The position numbers and the translations under genes are program-made. DNA of 64,000 nucleotides from Mesorhizobium sp. M1B.F.Ca.ET.045.04.1.1 (lineage in GTDB: Bacteria > Pseudomonadota > Alphaproteobacteria > Rhizobiales > Rhizobiaceae). The notes below the pieces were generated by a model. It ran no database searches. It worked only from the letters and a program-made list of their open reading frames with translations, and had not been told where the DNA came from. Positions 17,452 to 27,515 of this stretch are shown here, piece by piece. Location of the stretch: positions 1,054,001 through 1,118,000 of the forward strand of contig NZ_CP034448.1 in the NCBI RefSeq assembly GCF_003952465.1, written 5' to 3'. The first letter of the stretch is position 1. Every line of letters begins with the position of its first letter.

Positions 17452-19320
17452 TCAAGCCACGCCGGCGATCGCCCTGGCGAATTCGCTGGCGGAAAACGGT
17501 TCGAGGTCGTCGACCTGCTCGCCGACGCCGATGAAATAGACCGGCAATCTGTGCTTGGCGGCGATCGCCACCAGAATACCGCCGCGGGCCGTGCCGTCCA
17601 GCTTGGTCATCACCAGGCCGTTGACGCCGGCGACGTTGCGGAAGATCTCGACCTGGCTCAGCGCATTCTGGCCGGTGGTGGCGTCGACCGTCTGCAGCAC
17701 GGTATGCGGCGCTTCCGGATCGAGCTTGCCCAGCACGCGCACGATCTTTTCCAGCTCCGCCATCAGCTCGGCCTTGTTCTGCAGGCGGCCGGCGGTGTCG
17801 ATAATCAGCACGTCGGAGCCGGCCTCCTTCGCCTTCTCGAAGGCGTCATAGGCGAGGCCGGCGGCATCGGCGCCGAGCTTGCTGGCGATCACCGGCGACT
17901 TCGTGCGCTCGCCCCAGATCTTCAACTGCTCGATCGCTGCCGCGCGGAACGTGTCGCCGGCCGCCAGCATCACCGAAAGCCCGCCTTCGGTCAGCTTGGC
18001 CGCCAGCTTGCCGATGGTCGTGGTCTTGCCGGTGCCGTTGACGCCGACGACCAGGATGACATGCGGCTTGTGGCTGAGGTCGAGCTCCAACGGCCTGGCG
18101 ACCGGGGTCAGGACTTTTTCCACTTCCGCAGCCATCACCGCGCGGACTTCCGAATCGGAAACATCCTTGCCGTAGCGGCTGGAGGCGAGCGAATCGGTGA
18201 CGCGCAGCGCCGTCTCGACGCCGAGATCGGCGCGGATCAGCACGTCCTCCAGGTCCTGCAGCGTGTCTTCGTCCAGCTTTCGCTTGGTGAAGACGCCGGC
18301 GATGTTGCCGCTGAGCTCACGCGAGGACCGGGCAAGCCCGTCGCGCATGCGCTGGAACCAGGAGCGCCGGGGCGCGGGCTCCGGTGCCTTCTGCGGCTCG
18401 GCCCTCTGCTCGACTTTTTTGGCGACCGTGACCTTGCCGGCGGAGGGAGTGGGCGTTGGGGGCGCGGGGACGGCTTCAGGTTCCGGCGCGATCTCGGCGC
18501 GCACAGGCTGCGTTGCTATCGGCGCCGGCTGGCGAATGGGCGGCGGAATTTCCGTCGATGTTTCGGGAGGCGGTGCCGAATCCTCTACAGGTTGGCGCTG
18601 CCCCTCACCCTTACCCTCTCCCCGTGAAGGACGGGGAGAGGGGGGCGTCGGCGCCGGAGCTCTTTCCTTCTCCCCGTCACCATACGGGGAGAAGGTGCCG
18701 GCAGGCGGATGAGGGGCGGCGCTGACCTCGGAAGTTGGTTGTGCCGGGGATGGAGTCGATGGCGGGATTTCAGGAGGCGTCGGCGTCTGGGCCGGGACCT
18801 CGCTCGGTGGTGTCGGCACTTCGACCGGTGCCGGCTCGGGCTGCGGTTCTGGACGCGACGGGACGATGTCCGGCTCGCTCGGCGCGGGTGGCGGCACTTC
18901 CTGCGGCTTCGGCTCGGGTGCCGGCCCTGGTGTGGGCTCGGGCTCTGCCGGCGGCACCGGCACTTCTTCGGGCGCCGGCGGTTCGGGTGTCCCCGGGGCC
19001 GGTTGCGGTTCTTCTTCCGGCTTAGGACCCGGCAGCGGTTCCGGTTCTGACGGAATGACAGGCTCCGGCGCCGGCGGGATGGCCGGAGCAGGCTCGGGTT
19101 TCGGCTTTTCGGGCGCCGGCTCAGGCGTGGGTGCCGCCTCGACCGCGGGCGGAGGAACAGGGGTGACGGGCGGCGACTCCGGCTCAGCCTGCTCGGCTTC
19201 CGGCTTCAGCGCCTCCAGCGCGTCCCATTTGATGGGCGGCAGGGGCGCGGTCTCGTCGACGCGTTCCTCGACGACCTCTTTCCTGCCGAACGAAAATATC
19301 TTCTTGAAGAAACCAGCCAT
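17452..19320 (-). CDS. ftsY: Signal recognition particle receptor FtsY
   Basis: A 622-residue SRP receptor GTPase that docks SRP-ribosome complexes at the membrane for co-translational insertion. The C-terminal NG domain has the P-loop [10 protein letters not shown], the DTAGR motif and the [10 protein letters not shown] segment. The N-terminus has a short membrane-targeting helix ([13 protein letters not shown]) and then a very long Pro/Glu/Ala-rich A domain. The ATG at 19320 is chosen because homologues start at MAGFFKK. Residues about 199-242 are encoded by a family A palindromic element inserted in frame. dapF, mtaB and yciB surround it, a conserved order. Confidence 0.93.
   Translation of the reverse strand: MAGFFKKIFSFGRKEVVEERVDETAPLPPIKWDALEALKPEAEQAEPESPPVTPVPPPAVEAAPTPEPAPEKPKPEPAPAIPPAPEPVIPSEPEPLPGPKPEEEPQPAPGTPEPPAPEEVPVPPAEPEPTPGPAPEPKPQEVPPPAPSEPDIVPSRPEPQPEPAPVEVPTPPSEVPAQTPTPPEIPPSTPSPAQPTSEVSAAPHPPAGTFSPYGDGEKERAPAPTPPSPRPSRGEGKGEGQRQPVEDSAPPPETSTEIPPPIRQPAPIATQPVRAEIAPEPEAVPAPPTPTPSAGKVTVAKKVEQRAEPQKAPEPAPRRSWFQRMRDGLARSSRELSGNIAGVFTKRKLDEDTLQDLEDVLIRADLGVETALRVTDSLASSRYGKDVSDSEVRAVMAAEVEKVLTPVARPLELDLSHKPHVILVVGVNGTGKTTTIGKLAAKLTEGGLSVMLAAGDTFRAAAIEQLKIWGERTKSPVIASKLGADAAGLAYDAFEKAKEAGSDVLIIDTAGRLQNKAELMAELEKIVRVLGKLDPEAPHTVLQTVDATTGQNALSQVEIFRNVAGVNGLVMTKLDGTARGGILVAIAAKHRLPVYFIGVGEQVDDLEPFSASEFARAIAGVA
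18595..18724. repeat. Palindromic element, family A, copy 2, within ftsY coding sequence
   Basis: It shares the GCGCTGCCCCTCA and TGAGGGGCGGCGC ends and the CTTCTCCCCGTCACCATACGGGGAGAAG hairpin region with intergenic copies 1 and 3. At 130 nt it is shorter than they are. It causes no frameshift or stop in ftsY. Confidence 0.9.
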
Positions 19321-19333
19321 GCGTCTTGCAGTC

Positions 19334-20662
19334 TCAGGCGGCTTGGGCGGCAAGCGGGGCCGCGATCAGACGGGCGCCGTCATGGCCGGTGACGACAGCT
19401 TCGACGATCTCGCCCGGCGCGCCATTGTTTATCGCGGCAAGGGTAAAACCTTCGGTGCGGCCAAGCCCGTCGCGCTCGACCAGGATCGATTGCCGCGTGC
19501 CGGCAAGGGACGCCAGATGGCGGCGATAGGCGGCTTCGCCGGCGGCGCGCAGCCGCGCGGCGCGCTGCTTGATCACCTCGCGGCGCAGCTGCGGCATGCG
19601 CGCGGCGGGCGTGCCTTCGCGCGGGCTGAACGGGAAGACGTGGAGATGCGTCAGGCCGCATTCCTCGACTATTCTTTCCGAATTCTCGAACATCGTCTCG
19701 GTCTCGGTCGGGAAACCGGCGATGATATCGGCGCCGAAGACTATGCCGGGGCGGAGCTTGCGGACGTCCTCGCAGAAGCGGATCGACTGGTCGCGCAAAT
19801 GCCGGCGCTTCATGCGCTTCAGGATCATGTCGTCGCCCGACTGCAGCGACAGATGCAGATGCGGCATCAGCCTGGGCTCGGTGGCAATCGCATCGAGCAG
19901 GTCGTCGTCAGCCTCGATCGAATCGATCGAGGACAGCCTCAGCCGTTTCACGTCGGGCACCTGGCGCAGGATCGTCTTCACCAGCTTGCCGAGCTTCGGG
20001 CTGCCGGGCAGGTCGGCGCCAAAGCTGGTCATGTCGACGCCGGTCAGCACGATCTCGGCATAACCGTTGCCGGCGAGACGCTTGACCTGCTCGACCACGG
20101 CGCCCATCGGCACCGAGCGCGAATTGCCGCGGCCGTAAGGGATGATGCAGAAGGTGCAGCGGTGGTCGCAGCCGTTCTGCACCTGCACGAAGGCGCGCGC
20201 CCGGCCCTCGATGGCGTCGACCATATGGCTTGCCGTCTCGCGCACCGAGAAGATGTCGTTGACGCGCGCCTTCTCGGTGTCGTTGACGCCGAAATCGGGC
20301 AGCGCGCGGTAGGAGTGCGCCTTGAGCTTCTCCTCGTTGCCGAGGACGAGATCGACCTCGTCCATGGCGGCGAAATTCTGCGGCTCGGTCTGCGCGGCGC
20401 AGCCGGTGACGATGATGCGCGCCTCGGGGTTCTCGCGACGGGCCTTGCGGATCGCCTGCTTGGCCTGTCGCACGGCTTCGGCTGTGACGGCGCAAGTGTT
20501 GAAGATGACGGCGCCGCCTTCCAGCGCGCCGAGGCCGGCGTTTTCGGCCTCGCGGCGCATCACTTCCGATTCATAGGTGTTGAGGCGACAGCCGAACGTG
20601 ACGACGTCAATGCCTGTCGCGATGGGCCCTTCGGGCGCCGGACCTTTTTGAAGGGCGGGCAT
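19334..20662 (-). CDS. mtaB: tRNA (N6-threonylcarbamoyladenosine(37)-C2)-methylthiotransferase MtaB
   Basis: A 442-residue radical-SAM enzyme that converts t6A37 to ms2t6A37 in ANN-decoding tRNAs. It has an N-terminal UPF0004 domain (TFGCRLNTYES with the first cluster cysteine, then FNTCAVT), the radical-SAM motif CDHRCTFC, and a C-terminal TRAM-like region (QSILVERDGLGRTEGF). The start ATG overlaps the dapF stop codon (TGATG), so the genes are translationally coupled. ftsY begins 14 bp downstream, making a dapF-mtaB-ftsY operon. Confidence 0.93.
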   Translation of the reverse strand: MPALQKGPAPEGPIATGIDVVTFGCRLNTYESEVMRREAENAGLGALEGGAVIFNTCAVTAEAVRQAKQAIRKARRENPEARIIVTGCAAQTEPQNFAAMDEVDLVLGNEEKLKAHSYRALPDFGVNDTEKARVNDIFSVRETASHMVDAIEGRARAFVQVQNGCDHRCTFCIIPYGRGNSRSVPMGAVVEQVKRLAGNGYAEIVLTGVDMTSFGADLPGSPKLGKLVKTILRQVPDVKRLRLSSIDSIEADDDLLDAIATEPRLMPHLHLSLQSGDDMILKRMKRRHLRDQSIRFCEDVRKLRPGIVFGADIIAGFPTETETMFENSERIVEECGLTHLHVFPFSPREGTPAARMPQLRREVIKQRAARLRAAGEAAYRRHLASLAGTRQSILVERDGLGRTEGFTLAAINNGAPGEIVEAVVTGHDGARLIAAPLAAQAA

Positions 20663-21558
20663 CACGCGGCGCTTTCGGTGTCGCGGGCCCAGGCGCCGGT
20701 CGAGGGATCGAAGCTGCCGGAAAACTCCCATTCGGTGGCGCCGGTCAGGATGACATGGTCGTCGTCGCGCCACTCGACATGCAATTCGCCGCCGCCGGGC
20801 GTGAGCAGCGACACGCTGCGACCGGTGCGCTTGGTGCGAGCCGCAGCAACGACAGAGGCGCAAGCGGCCGTGCCGCAGGCCCTGGTGAGACCCGCGCCGC
20901 GCTCCCAGGTACGGATGACCATGGTTTGCGGCGAGGTGACCTGGGCGATGGTGATGTTGGCGCGCTCGGGAAAGATCGGATGGTTCTCGAGCAGCGGGCC
21001 GAAGCGGTCGAGCTCGTAGGACCAGACGTCGCGGTCGACCCAGAAGATGGCGTGCGGATTGCCCATCGAGACGACAGAGGGCGAGTGCAGCACCGGCGCG
21101 TCGATCGGGCCGATCTGCAGTTCGATCATGCGGGTGTCGCGGAATTCCTCGGCGAGCGGGATTTCCTGCCAGCCGAAGCGCGGCTTGCCCATGTCGACCG
21201 AAATCGAGCCGTCGGCATGCTCCTGAGCATTGAGGATGCCGGCGCGGGTTTCGAAAGTGAACGTCTTCAGGCCGGTTTCGGCGGCCAAGGCCTGCACGAC
21301 GCAGCGCGTGCCGTTGCCGCAGGCTTGCGCGCTCGTGCCGTCGGAATTCAGGATGTCGATGTAATAAGCGGTACCCGGCGTCCGCGCGTCGTGGATCGCC
21401 ATGATCTGGTCGAACTTCGTCGCGGCATCGGCATTGAGCGCGATCGCCGCGGACGCCGTCACGTGATCGGCACGGCCGCGCATATCGGCAACGATGATCT
21501 CGTTGCCGATGCCGTTCATCTTGGCGAAGGGGGCAGTGCCTGCCATCGATCCGGTCAT
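20662..21558 (-). CDS. dapF: Diaminopimelate epimerase
   Basis: A 298-residue enzyme that converts LL- to meso-diaminopimelate for lysine and peptidoglycan. Both catalytic cysteines are visible, in [10 protein letters not shown] and [11 protein letters not shown]. The [13 protein letters not shown] opening is typical. An alternative ATG four codons downstream is possible. It is the first gene of the dapF-mtaB-ftsY group; about 100 bp of non-coding sequence separate it from the next gene upstream. Confidence 0.95.
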   Translation of the reverse strand: MTGSMAGTAPFAKMNGIGNEIIVADMRGRADHVTASAAIALNADAATKFDQIMAIHDARTPGTAYYIDILNSDGTSAQACGNGTRCVVQALAAETGLKTFTFETRAGILNAQEHADGSISVDMGKPRFGWQEIPLAEEFRDTRMIELQIGPIDAPVLHSPSVVSMGNPHAIFWVDRDVWSYELDRFGPLLENHPIFPERANITIAQVTSPQTMVIRTWERGAGLTRACGTAACASVVAAARTKRTGRSVSLLTPGGGELHVEWRDDDHVILTGATEWEFSGSFDPSTGAWARDTESAA

Positions 21559-21620
21559 TTCCGTGTCCGTTTGGCGCTATATGGCGGAAACGGGCAGGAA
21601 TTACCAGTGCGGCGCGCCCG

Positions 21621-21665
21621 GCGACGACCAAGAGGTCGCGCTGCGACGACCAAGAGGTCGCGCTT
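21621..21665. repeat. Tandem pair of 22-nt units at the end of the DUF1328 gene
   Basis: GCGACGACCAAGAGGTCGCGCT occurs twice in succession. Each unit can form a GCGAC/GTCGC hairpin. It may act as a terminator for the small membrane protein gene that ends there. Confidence 0.5.
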
Positions 21666-21825
21666 AGGTCACCGCGAAAACGCCGAGCAACATCAGCAGG
21701 AAGATGATCAGCACGATGCCGATCAGGATGCGAGCGCCCAGAGCGGCGGCACCGGCCAGCGCCGGCATGCCGAGCAGGCTCGCCGCGGCGGCGACAATCA
21801 GAAGGATGATAATCCACCTGAGCAT
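21664..21825 (-). CDS. DUF1328 (UPF0391) small membrane protein
   Basis: A 53-residue, very hydrophobic protein with two membrane segments; MLRWIIILLIVAAAASLLGM and the A/G-rich centre match the UPF0391/DUF1328 family. Such proteins are widespread and often stress-induced, with no assigned mechanism. Start at the ATG for MLRW; the open frame upstream is not conserved. Confidence 0.85.
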   Translation of the reverse strand: MLRWIIILLIVAAAASLLGMPALAGAAALGARILIGIVLIIFLLMLLGVFAVT

Positions 21826-21899
21826 GGAAGGGCTCCAAACGACATTTACCTCATGGAACCAACGCCATTCGCCGGCTTGGGTTCCGCCCACTCGAGGTT

Positions 21900-22910
21900 T
21901 CAGGCCCGGGGTACATCCCAAACCTCGCCCGGGCGCATGGCTCGGAAACGCTGCCGCGAAACGCCTTCGGCCGCCAGTGCTTCGTTGAGCTTTTGCGCCG
22001 GCTCTTCGATCGGCTCGTCGGTGAGCTGAAAAGTGCCCCAGTGGCAGCCGGCGGCATGGGCGGCATTGCACAACCTCATGCCGTGGACGGCTTCCTCCGG
22101 ATTCTGGTGCTGCGGCGCCATGAACCAGCGCGGCTCGTAGGCGCCGATCGGCAGGATGGCGAGGCGAAAGCCGCCATGTTTTTCCGCCATCAGCCGGTAG
22201 TTGGCGCCGTCATGGAAGCCGGTGTCGCCGGCGAAATAGACCTTGCCGCCGGGCGTCTCGATGACGAAACCCGCCCACAGGGCCATGCGGCGATCGCGCC
22301 CGCCGCGCGCCGACCAATGATGCACCGGCTCGACATGGATGGCGGCATCGTTGCCGAATTCGATCCTGTCGCCCCAATCATGCGCCAACAGCCGCATGCC
22401 GGGCACGGCGCCGCCGATGATTGCGTCGTTGCCGAGCGGCGTGACCAGCAGCGGATCGTGGCTCTGCTTCAACCGCCTCAGCGTGGCGAGATCGAGATGG
22501 TCGTAGTGGTTGTGGCTGAGGAGCACCAGGTCGATCGGCGGCAGGTCGGCAAAGGCGATCCCCGGCGCGTTGACCCGCTTCGGCCCGACGAAGGCGAAGG
22601 GCGAGGCGCGCTCCGACCAGACCGGGTCGGTCAGGATATTCGATCCAGCGGTCTGGATCAGCAGCGAGGCATGGCCGACCATGGTGAGCCGAAGCGCTGT
22701 GCCGTCGATCCGTTTGTCCGGCTTTGCCTGCGGAAAAGGACTTGGAAAGACCGCGGGCCATTTCGATCGCCCGCCGCTCAATTGCCATTTGAGAAGATCG
22801 GCGAAGCGACCGGGCGGCCTGCCGTCGGGATTGAAAAAGAGGGTGCCGTCGAAATGGTCGCTGGGCGGGCCGCCGTAGTAGCGGTTGGCGGTCCTCTTTC
22901 CCGCAGCCAT
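21900..22910 (-). CDS. MBL-fold metallohydrolase (NAPE-PLD/UlaG-like)
   Basis: A 336-residue metallo-beta-lactamase-fold hydrolase. The zinc motif HNHYDHLD is near residue 132; further ligands are in EPVHHWSARG and AGDTGFHDG. The N-terminal YYGGPPSDHFDG and the layout resemble bacterial homologues of N-acyl-phosphatidylethanolamine phospholipase D. The substrate is unknown; a role in membrane lipids is inference from the family. It is a single gene, convergent with nothing, and followed by the DUF1328 gene on the same strand. Confidence 0.87.
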   Translation of the reverse strand: MAAGKRTANRYYGGPPSDHFDGTLFFNPDGRPPGRFADLLKWQLSGGRSKWPAVFPSPFPQAKPDKRIDGTALRLTMVGHASLLIQTAGSNILTDPVWSERASPFAFVGPKRVNAPGIAFADLPPIDLVLLSHNHYDHLDLATLRRLKQSHDPLLVTPLGNDAIIGGAVPGMRLLAHDWGDRIEFGNDAAIHVEPVHHWSARGGRDRRMALWAGFVIETPGGKVYFAGDTGFHDGANYRLMAEKHGGFRLAILPIGAYEPRWFMAPQHQNPEEAVHGMRLCNAAHAAGCHWGTFQLTDEPIEEPAQKLNEALAAEGVSRQRFRAMRPGEVWDVPRA

Positions 22911-23067
22911 TTTTTACCGCCCGTTCCGTTTCGTTTTCCTGAAATAGGAACGCGGCCGTCTGGCGCAAGCATTTTTGCCCGCGAATGCCAAGGTTCGAAG
23001 GGTGGCTTCGTCTAGAGTGAGATGGCAATTCCTTGAATCACGGTCTCATTCTAGGGTTTGTTTTTGA

Positions 23068-23114
23068 AGCACGATCTTCTCCGAAAAAGTCTGCAACTTT
23101 TTCGGGATCATGCT
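23068..23114. repeat. Rhizobial-type palindromic repeat upstream of the glyoxalase-fold gene
   Basis: Its ends are AGCACGATC and GATCATGCT, with the stem CCGAAAAAGT / ACTTTTTCGG inside. This word pattern is a common intergenic repeat in Rhizobiales. A degenerate relative is at 17415-17450. Confidence 0.55.
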
Positions 23115-23143
23115 CTGGATCGACGCAGCGGAGGGACATCGCG

Positions 23144-23587
23144 ATGGCGATGAAACGAAGCAAGACACCGTGGATGAAGGCCGAGGATTTCGGTCGTTCG
23201 CTGCCGCACGGGCTGGGCGTCAACCTGCTGGTCACCGATATGGCGGCGATGGAGGCTTTCTGTCGCGACGTGCTCGGCGCCCGGATCATCTATGCCGACG
23301 AGGATTTCGCGGCGTTCGAGCTGCTGGGATCGATCTTCATGCTGCATGCCGACCACTCCTATCTCGACAATTCGATGACCGGCGTGACTGCCGGTGCCGA
23401 AACGCGCGGCGCAGGCATCGAGCTGCGCCTTTACGGCGCCGATCCGGATGCGGTCGAGAAAAGGGCGGCAGCGTTCGGCCACATCGTGCCGGCAGGCTCG
23501 ATCGACAAGCCGCATGGCCTGCGCGAATGCTACATCGTCGGCCCGGATGGTTATGTCTTCGTGCCCAGCGCGCAGCTGCAAGCCTGA
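23144..23587 (+). CDS. Glyoxalase/bleomycin-resistance fold (VOC) protein
   Basis: A 147-residue single VOC-domain protein: GLGVNLLVTDMAAMEAFCRDVLGARIIY is the typical first beta-alpha unit and the C-terminal GLRECYIVGPDGYVFVPS the last strand. His and Glu positions that could bind metal are present (HADHSY, ECYIVGPDG). The family includes glyoxalases, dioxygenases and antibiotic-binding proteins, and the substrate is unknown. The ATG at 23144, preceded by GGAGGGAC, is preferred to an upstream frame that is translated repeat sequence. Confidence 0.82.
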   Translation: MAMKRSKTPWMKAEDFGRSLPHGLGVNLLVTDMAAMEAFCRDVLGARIIYADEDFAAFELLGSIFMLHADHSYLDNSMTGVTAGAETRGAGIELRLYGADPDAVEKRAAAFGHIVPAGSIDKPHGLRECYIVGPDGYVFVPSAQLQA

Positions 23588-23776
23588 AATTTCAAGCAGT
23601 TACGGCCCGGATTCCCGGCGTGGCCTGGGCGAATGACGTCTTGCGATAAATTTGCAACACCGGCTCCGAAAACCCTATTTTAACCATATCGGGTTGAAAT
23701 TCTGCCACCTTCGCCATCTTGGTGAAGCATGTATTTACGCGGACGGCGCCCCCCACCGGATCCGACGGAGGTTGGA

Positions 23777-24316
23777 ATGACTTTTTCGAAGACTGGCCTT
23801 TTGGCCGTATCGCTGGCCGCGCTCGTTGCGAGCGGCTGCTCGACCTCGCGCTTCTCGTCGATGGACGACCAGCAGCCGGCACCGCTCACGCCGGCGCCTT
23901 CCGGCACGGTGACGCAGAACCAGCTGCCGCCGCCGGCCGCTCCGGGCACCACCGACCCGTCGCAGTTCCCGACGGCGCCGGCGAACAGCCAGGTCGCCTC
24001 GCTGCCGCCGAATGGCGCGGCGCCCGCGGGCGCCGCGGACCTGACCGCGGCCAGCGTCGCCGGCGTCTGGAACGTCAATGTTTCCGGCCAGAGCTGCAAG
24101 GTGGCGACGCCGCAGACCAAGTTCGGCGCCGGCTATCGCGCCGGCCCACTCCACTGCCCGGCTCCGGTCGACGGCATCAAGTCGTGGAACGTCGCCGGCA
24201 AGCAGCTGACGCTCTATGACGAAAACGGCGGCGCGCTGGCCCGGCTCTATTCCTCCGGCGGCGAAAAGTTCGACGGCCAGACTTCCAACGGGCAGCCTAT
24301 CTCGCTTACAAGGTAA
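23777..24316 (+). CDS. omp19: Outer-membrane lipoprotein Omp19 (AprI/Inh protease-inhibitor family)
   Basis: A 179-residue lipoprotein. The signal peptide ends in the lipobox VASGC with Cys21, followed by a Pro/Ala-rich linker to about residue 95 and a C-terminal AprI/Inh-type beta-barrel (VAGVWNVNVSGQSCKVATPQ, YRAGPLHCP, LYDENGGALARLYSS). It closely resembles Brucella Omp19, a surface lipoprotein reported to inhibit host proteases. The ATG at 23777 has a strong GGAGGTTGG site. It lies ahead of zapE, separated by about 100 bp. Confidence 0.9.
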   Translation: MTFSKTGLLAVSLAALVASGCSTSRFSSMDDQQPAPLTPAPSGTVTQNQLPPPAAPGTTDPSQFPTAPANSQVASLPPNGAAPAGAADLTAASVAGVWNVNVSGQSCKVATPQTKFGAGYRAGPLHCPAPVDGIKSWNVAGKQLTLYDENGGALARLYSSGGEKFDGQTSNGQPISLTR

Positions 24317-24414
24317 GGGTACGCTGATATTCAGGTGATGCCGGCCTGACCTGAATCTCGGCACAGCCTTGGCGCCTTCCTTAGAGCATTTGCTCGATAT
24401 AAATGACGTGAGCC

Positions 24415-25617
24415 ATGCATCTGCGTGACGGCCTCCAGACCCATGTGACCGTCAGGCAGCGCTACGACCACCTGGTCGAGACCGGCGCGGCCGAGCGCGA
24501 CCCGGCGCAGGAGCACGTCGTTGCCGCGCTCGACCGGCTGACCGACGAGATCTCCGCAAAAAGGCTGGCGCAGAAATCCAGCTCACTGGGCTGGCTGTTC
24601 GCGCGCAAGAAGCAGCCGCGCGAGGCGGTCAGAGGCCTCTACATCCATGGCGGCGTCGGGCGCGGCAAGACCATGCTGATGGACGTGTTCTTCGAGCTCC
24701 TGCCGGTCAGGCGCAAGCGCCGCGTCCATTTCAACGACTTCATGGCCGACGTGCAGGATCGCATCCAGAAGCACCGAGCGGCGCGCAAGAACGGCGACGT
24801 TAAGGAAGACGATCCGATCCCGCCGGTGGCGCGGGCGCTGGCCGAGCAAGCCTGGGTGCTGTGCTTCGACGAGTTCTCGGTCACCGACATCGCCGATGCG
24901 ATGATCCTGTCACGCCTGTTCTCGGCACTGTTTGCCAACGGCGTGGTGCTGGTCGCCACCTCCAATGTCGCCCCGCAAGACCTTTATCGCGACGGGTTGA
25001 ACCGGCAGCTCTTCCTGCCTTTCATCGGCCTGCTCGAACGCAATGCCGAGGTGCTGACGCTGGATGCCGAAAGAGACTACCGGCAGGAAAAACTCAACCG
25101 CCTGCCGGTCTATATCACGCCGGTCGACGAGGCGGCCGACCGCGCGCTCGACGAAACCTGGAGGGCGATGACATATGGCAGGCCGACGGAGGCGGTGACG
25201 CTGACGCTGAAAGGGCGTCAAATCATCGTGCCGCGCGCCGCCGGCGATGCCGCGCGATTTTCCTTCGCCGATCTCTGCGAAAAGCCGCTCGGCGCGCGCG
25301 ACTATCTGGCGATCGCCGGGCGCTTCTCGACCATCTTCATCGACCATGTGCCGGTGCTCGGCGAAGGCAAGCGCAACGAGGCCAAGCGCTTCATCCTCTT
25401 GATCGACACACTCTACGACCACCGCATGCGGCTGGTCATGAGCGCCGAGGCGCCGCCCGAAGGGCTCTACACCGCCCGGCGCGGCAACGAGGTTTTCGAG
25501 TTCGAGCGCACCGCCTCGCGGCTGGTCGAGATGCAAAGCCGCGACTGGCTGGAAGGCTGGGCGGAACGGCGGAGGGGTGAGGCGCCGGCGGCTGAAGCGC
25601 GGCAGGCGCAGGGGTAG
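24415..25617 (+). CDS. zapE: Cell division protein ZapE (AFG1-like ATPase)
   Basis: A 400-residue AAA-type ATPase of the AFG1/ZapE family. Walker A is in HGGVGRGKTMLMD, Walker B near LCFDEFSVTDIADA, and the C-terminal ERTASRLVEMQSRDWL segment is also typical. In bacteria ZapE associates with the Z-ring under stress; the mitochondrial homologue helps degrade respiratory subunits. It lies shortly upstream of mdh and the suc cluster, as in other Rhizobiales, though separated here by a family B repeat and a minus-strand GNAT gene. Confidence 0.92.
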   Translation: MHLRDGLQTHVTVRQRYDHLVETGAAERDPAQEHVVAALDRLTDEISAKRLAQKSSSLGWLFARKKQPREAVRGLYIHGGVGRGKTMLMDVFFELLPVRRKRRVHFNDFMADVQDRIQKHRAARKNGDVKEDDPIPPVARALAEQAWVLCFDEFSVTDIADAMILSRLFSALFANGVVLVATSNVAPQDLYRDGLNRQLFLPFIGLLERNAEVLTLDAERDYRQEKLNRLPVYITPVDEAADRALDETWRAMTYGRPTEAVTLTLKGRQIIVPRAAGDAARFSFADLCEKPLGARDYLAIAGRFSTIFIDHVPVLGEGKRNEAKRFILLIDTLYDHRMRLVMSAEAPPEGLYTARRGNEVFEFERTASRLVEMQSRDWLEGWAERRRGEAPAAEARQAQG

Positions 25618-25621
25618 CCAT

Positions 25622-25853
25622 CGCGCTTCGTCATCCTAGGGCGGAGCGACGCGAAGCGGAGCGCAGACCCTAGGATCCATGCCGCGACCTGAGAGCGTCA
25701 CGGCGTTTCAGAATTTGGCTCTTCAAATGGAGTCGATGGCAGGACAGGGGATAGTTCTGGATCGCCGCGCTTTCTTCATCGTCATGGCATGGATCCTAGG
25801 GTCTTCGCGCGTCGCTTCGCTCCTTGCTCCGCCCTAGGATGACGAAGACGTGG
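25622..25853. repeat. Palindromic element, family B, copy 3 (intact)
   Basis: An intact copy: ends CGCTTCGTCATCCTAGGGCG and GCCCTAGGATGACGAAG, inner ACCCTAGGATCCATGCCG and CATGGCATGGATCCTAGGGT arms, and a unique centre. The last 22 codons and stop of the minus-strand GNAT gene lie inside it. Confidence 0.9.
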
Positions 25854-26297
25854 CGCTTCGTCCAATCTCGAAAGCCGATAGACATACATCACGAACTCCT
25901 CCGCCTTCCCGCGCGGCTCCTTCCGCGATTCATAAAGCGCCCGCGCCGGCCCGTTGTCCGGCTCGGTGCCCACCCAAGCCTCCTCGCAGCCGTACTCGCG
26001 GCCGATCTCGAACATCGCGTCGAGCATCTTTCGCGCGATGCCCTGCCGCTGGAAGGCCGGCGTAACGCCGACCTCGTCGATGTAGAGCTCGCTCACCTTG
26101 TCGGGGTGGCGGTGGATGACGGCGGCGCATTGAGCGACCACGATTTCGTCAGCAATCGCCACGATCATGAAATGGCCTGGCGAGGCGAGATAGGCGGCGA
26201 GGCGGTCGGGCCGGACCGGCTCGTCGAACACTTCGTCGGCGACGTGCATCACAAGGGCGTCATCGCCGGGATGGAGCCTTCTGATTTCGACGTTCAT
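25782..26297 (-). CDS. GNAT acetyltransferase (AAC(3)-I-like) with repeat-encoded C-terminus
   Basis: A 171-residue GNAT protein. The acetyl-CoA motif is in VTPAFQRQGIARKMLDAM, preceded by ELYIDEVGV, and followed by AWVGTEPDNGPARALYES; this resembles aminoglycoside 3-N-acetyltransferase I-type enzymes and many uncharacterised relatives. No substrate can be assigned. From about residue 149 the protein (RHPRAEQGAKRRAKTLGSMP) is read from a family B repeat, so the original stop was probably lost or overwritten. It is transcribed divergently from mdh. Confidence 0.82.
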   Translation of the reverse strand: MNVEIRRLHPGDDALVMHVADEVFDEPVRPDRLAAYLASPGHFMIVAIADEIVVAQCAAVIHRHPDKVSELYIDEVGVTPAFQRQGIARKMLDAMFEIGREYGCEEAWVGTEPDNGPARALYESRKEPRGKAEEFVMYVYRLSRLDEAPRLRHPRAEQGAKRRAKTLGSMP

Positions 26298-26495
26298 TGT
26301 GTAAATTCTCCTCAGTCGGCTCAGAGATTTTGACGTTTACGTAATTCCCAAACCATCTAACCGATTGAAAATGCTAGGCTCAAAATAATCGTTTGAATTT
26401 CTCCCACGCCGGAGCTATTGGGTGCGGCGAAATCTCGCGGGTCCTCGCAGCATTCCAGCCTCCTCGACGCCGTCATCAAGTCTGCAAAGATTTGA

Positions 26496-27497
<1,002 letters not shown>

Positions 27498-27515
27498 ATC
27501 GCGGAGACCAAGCGC

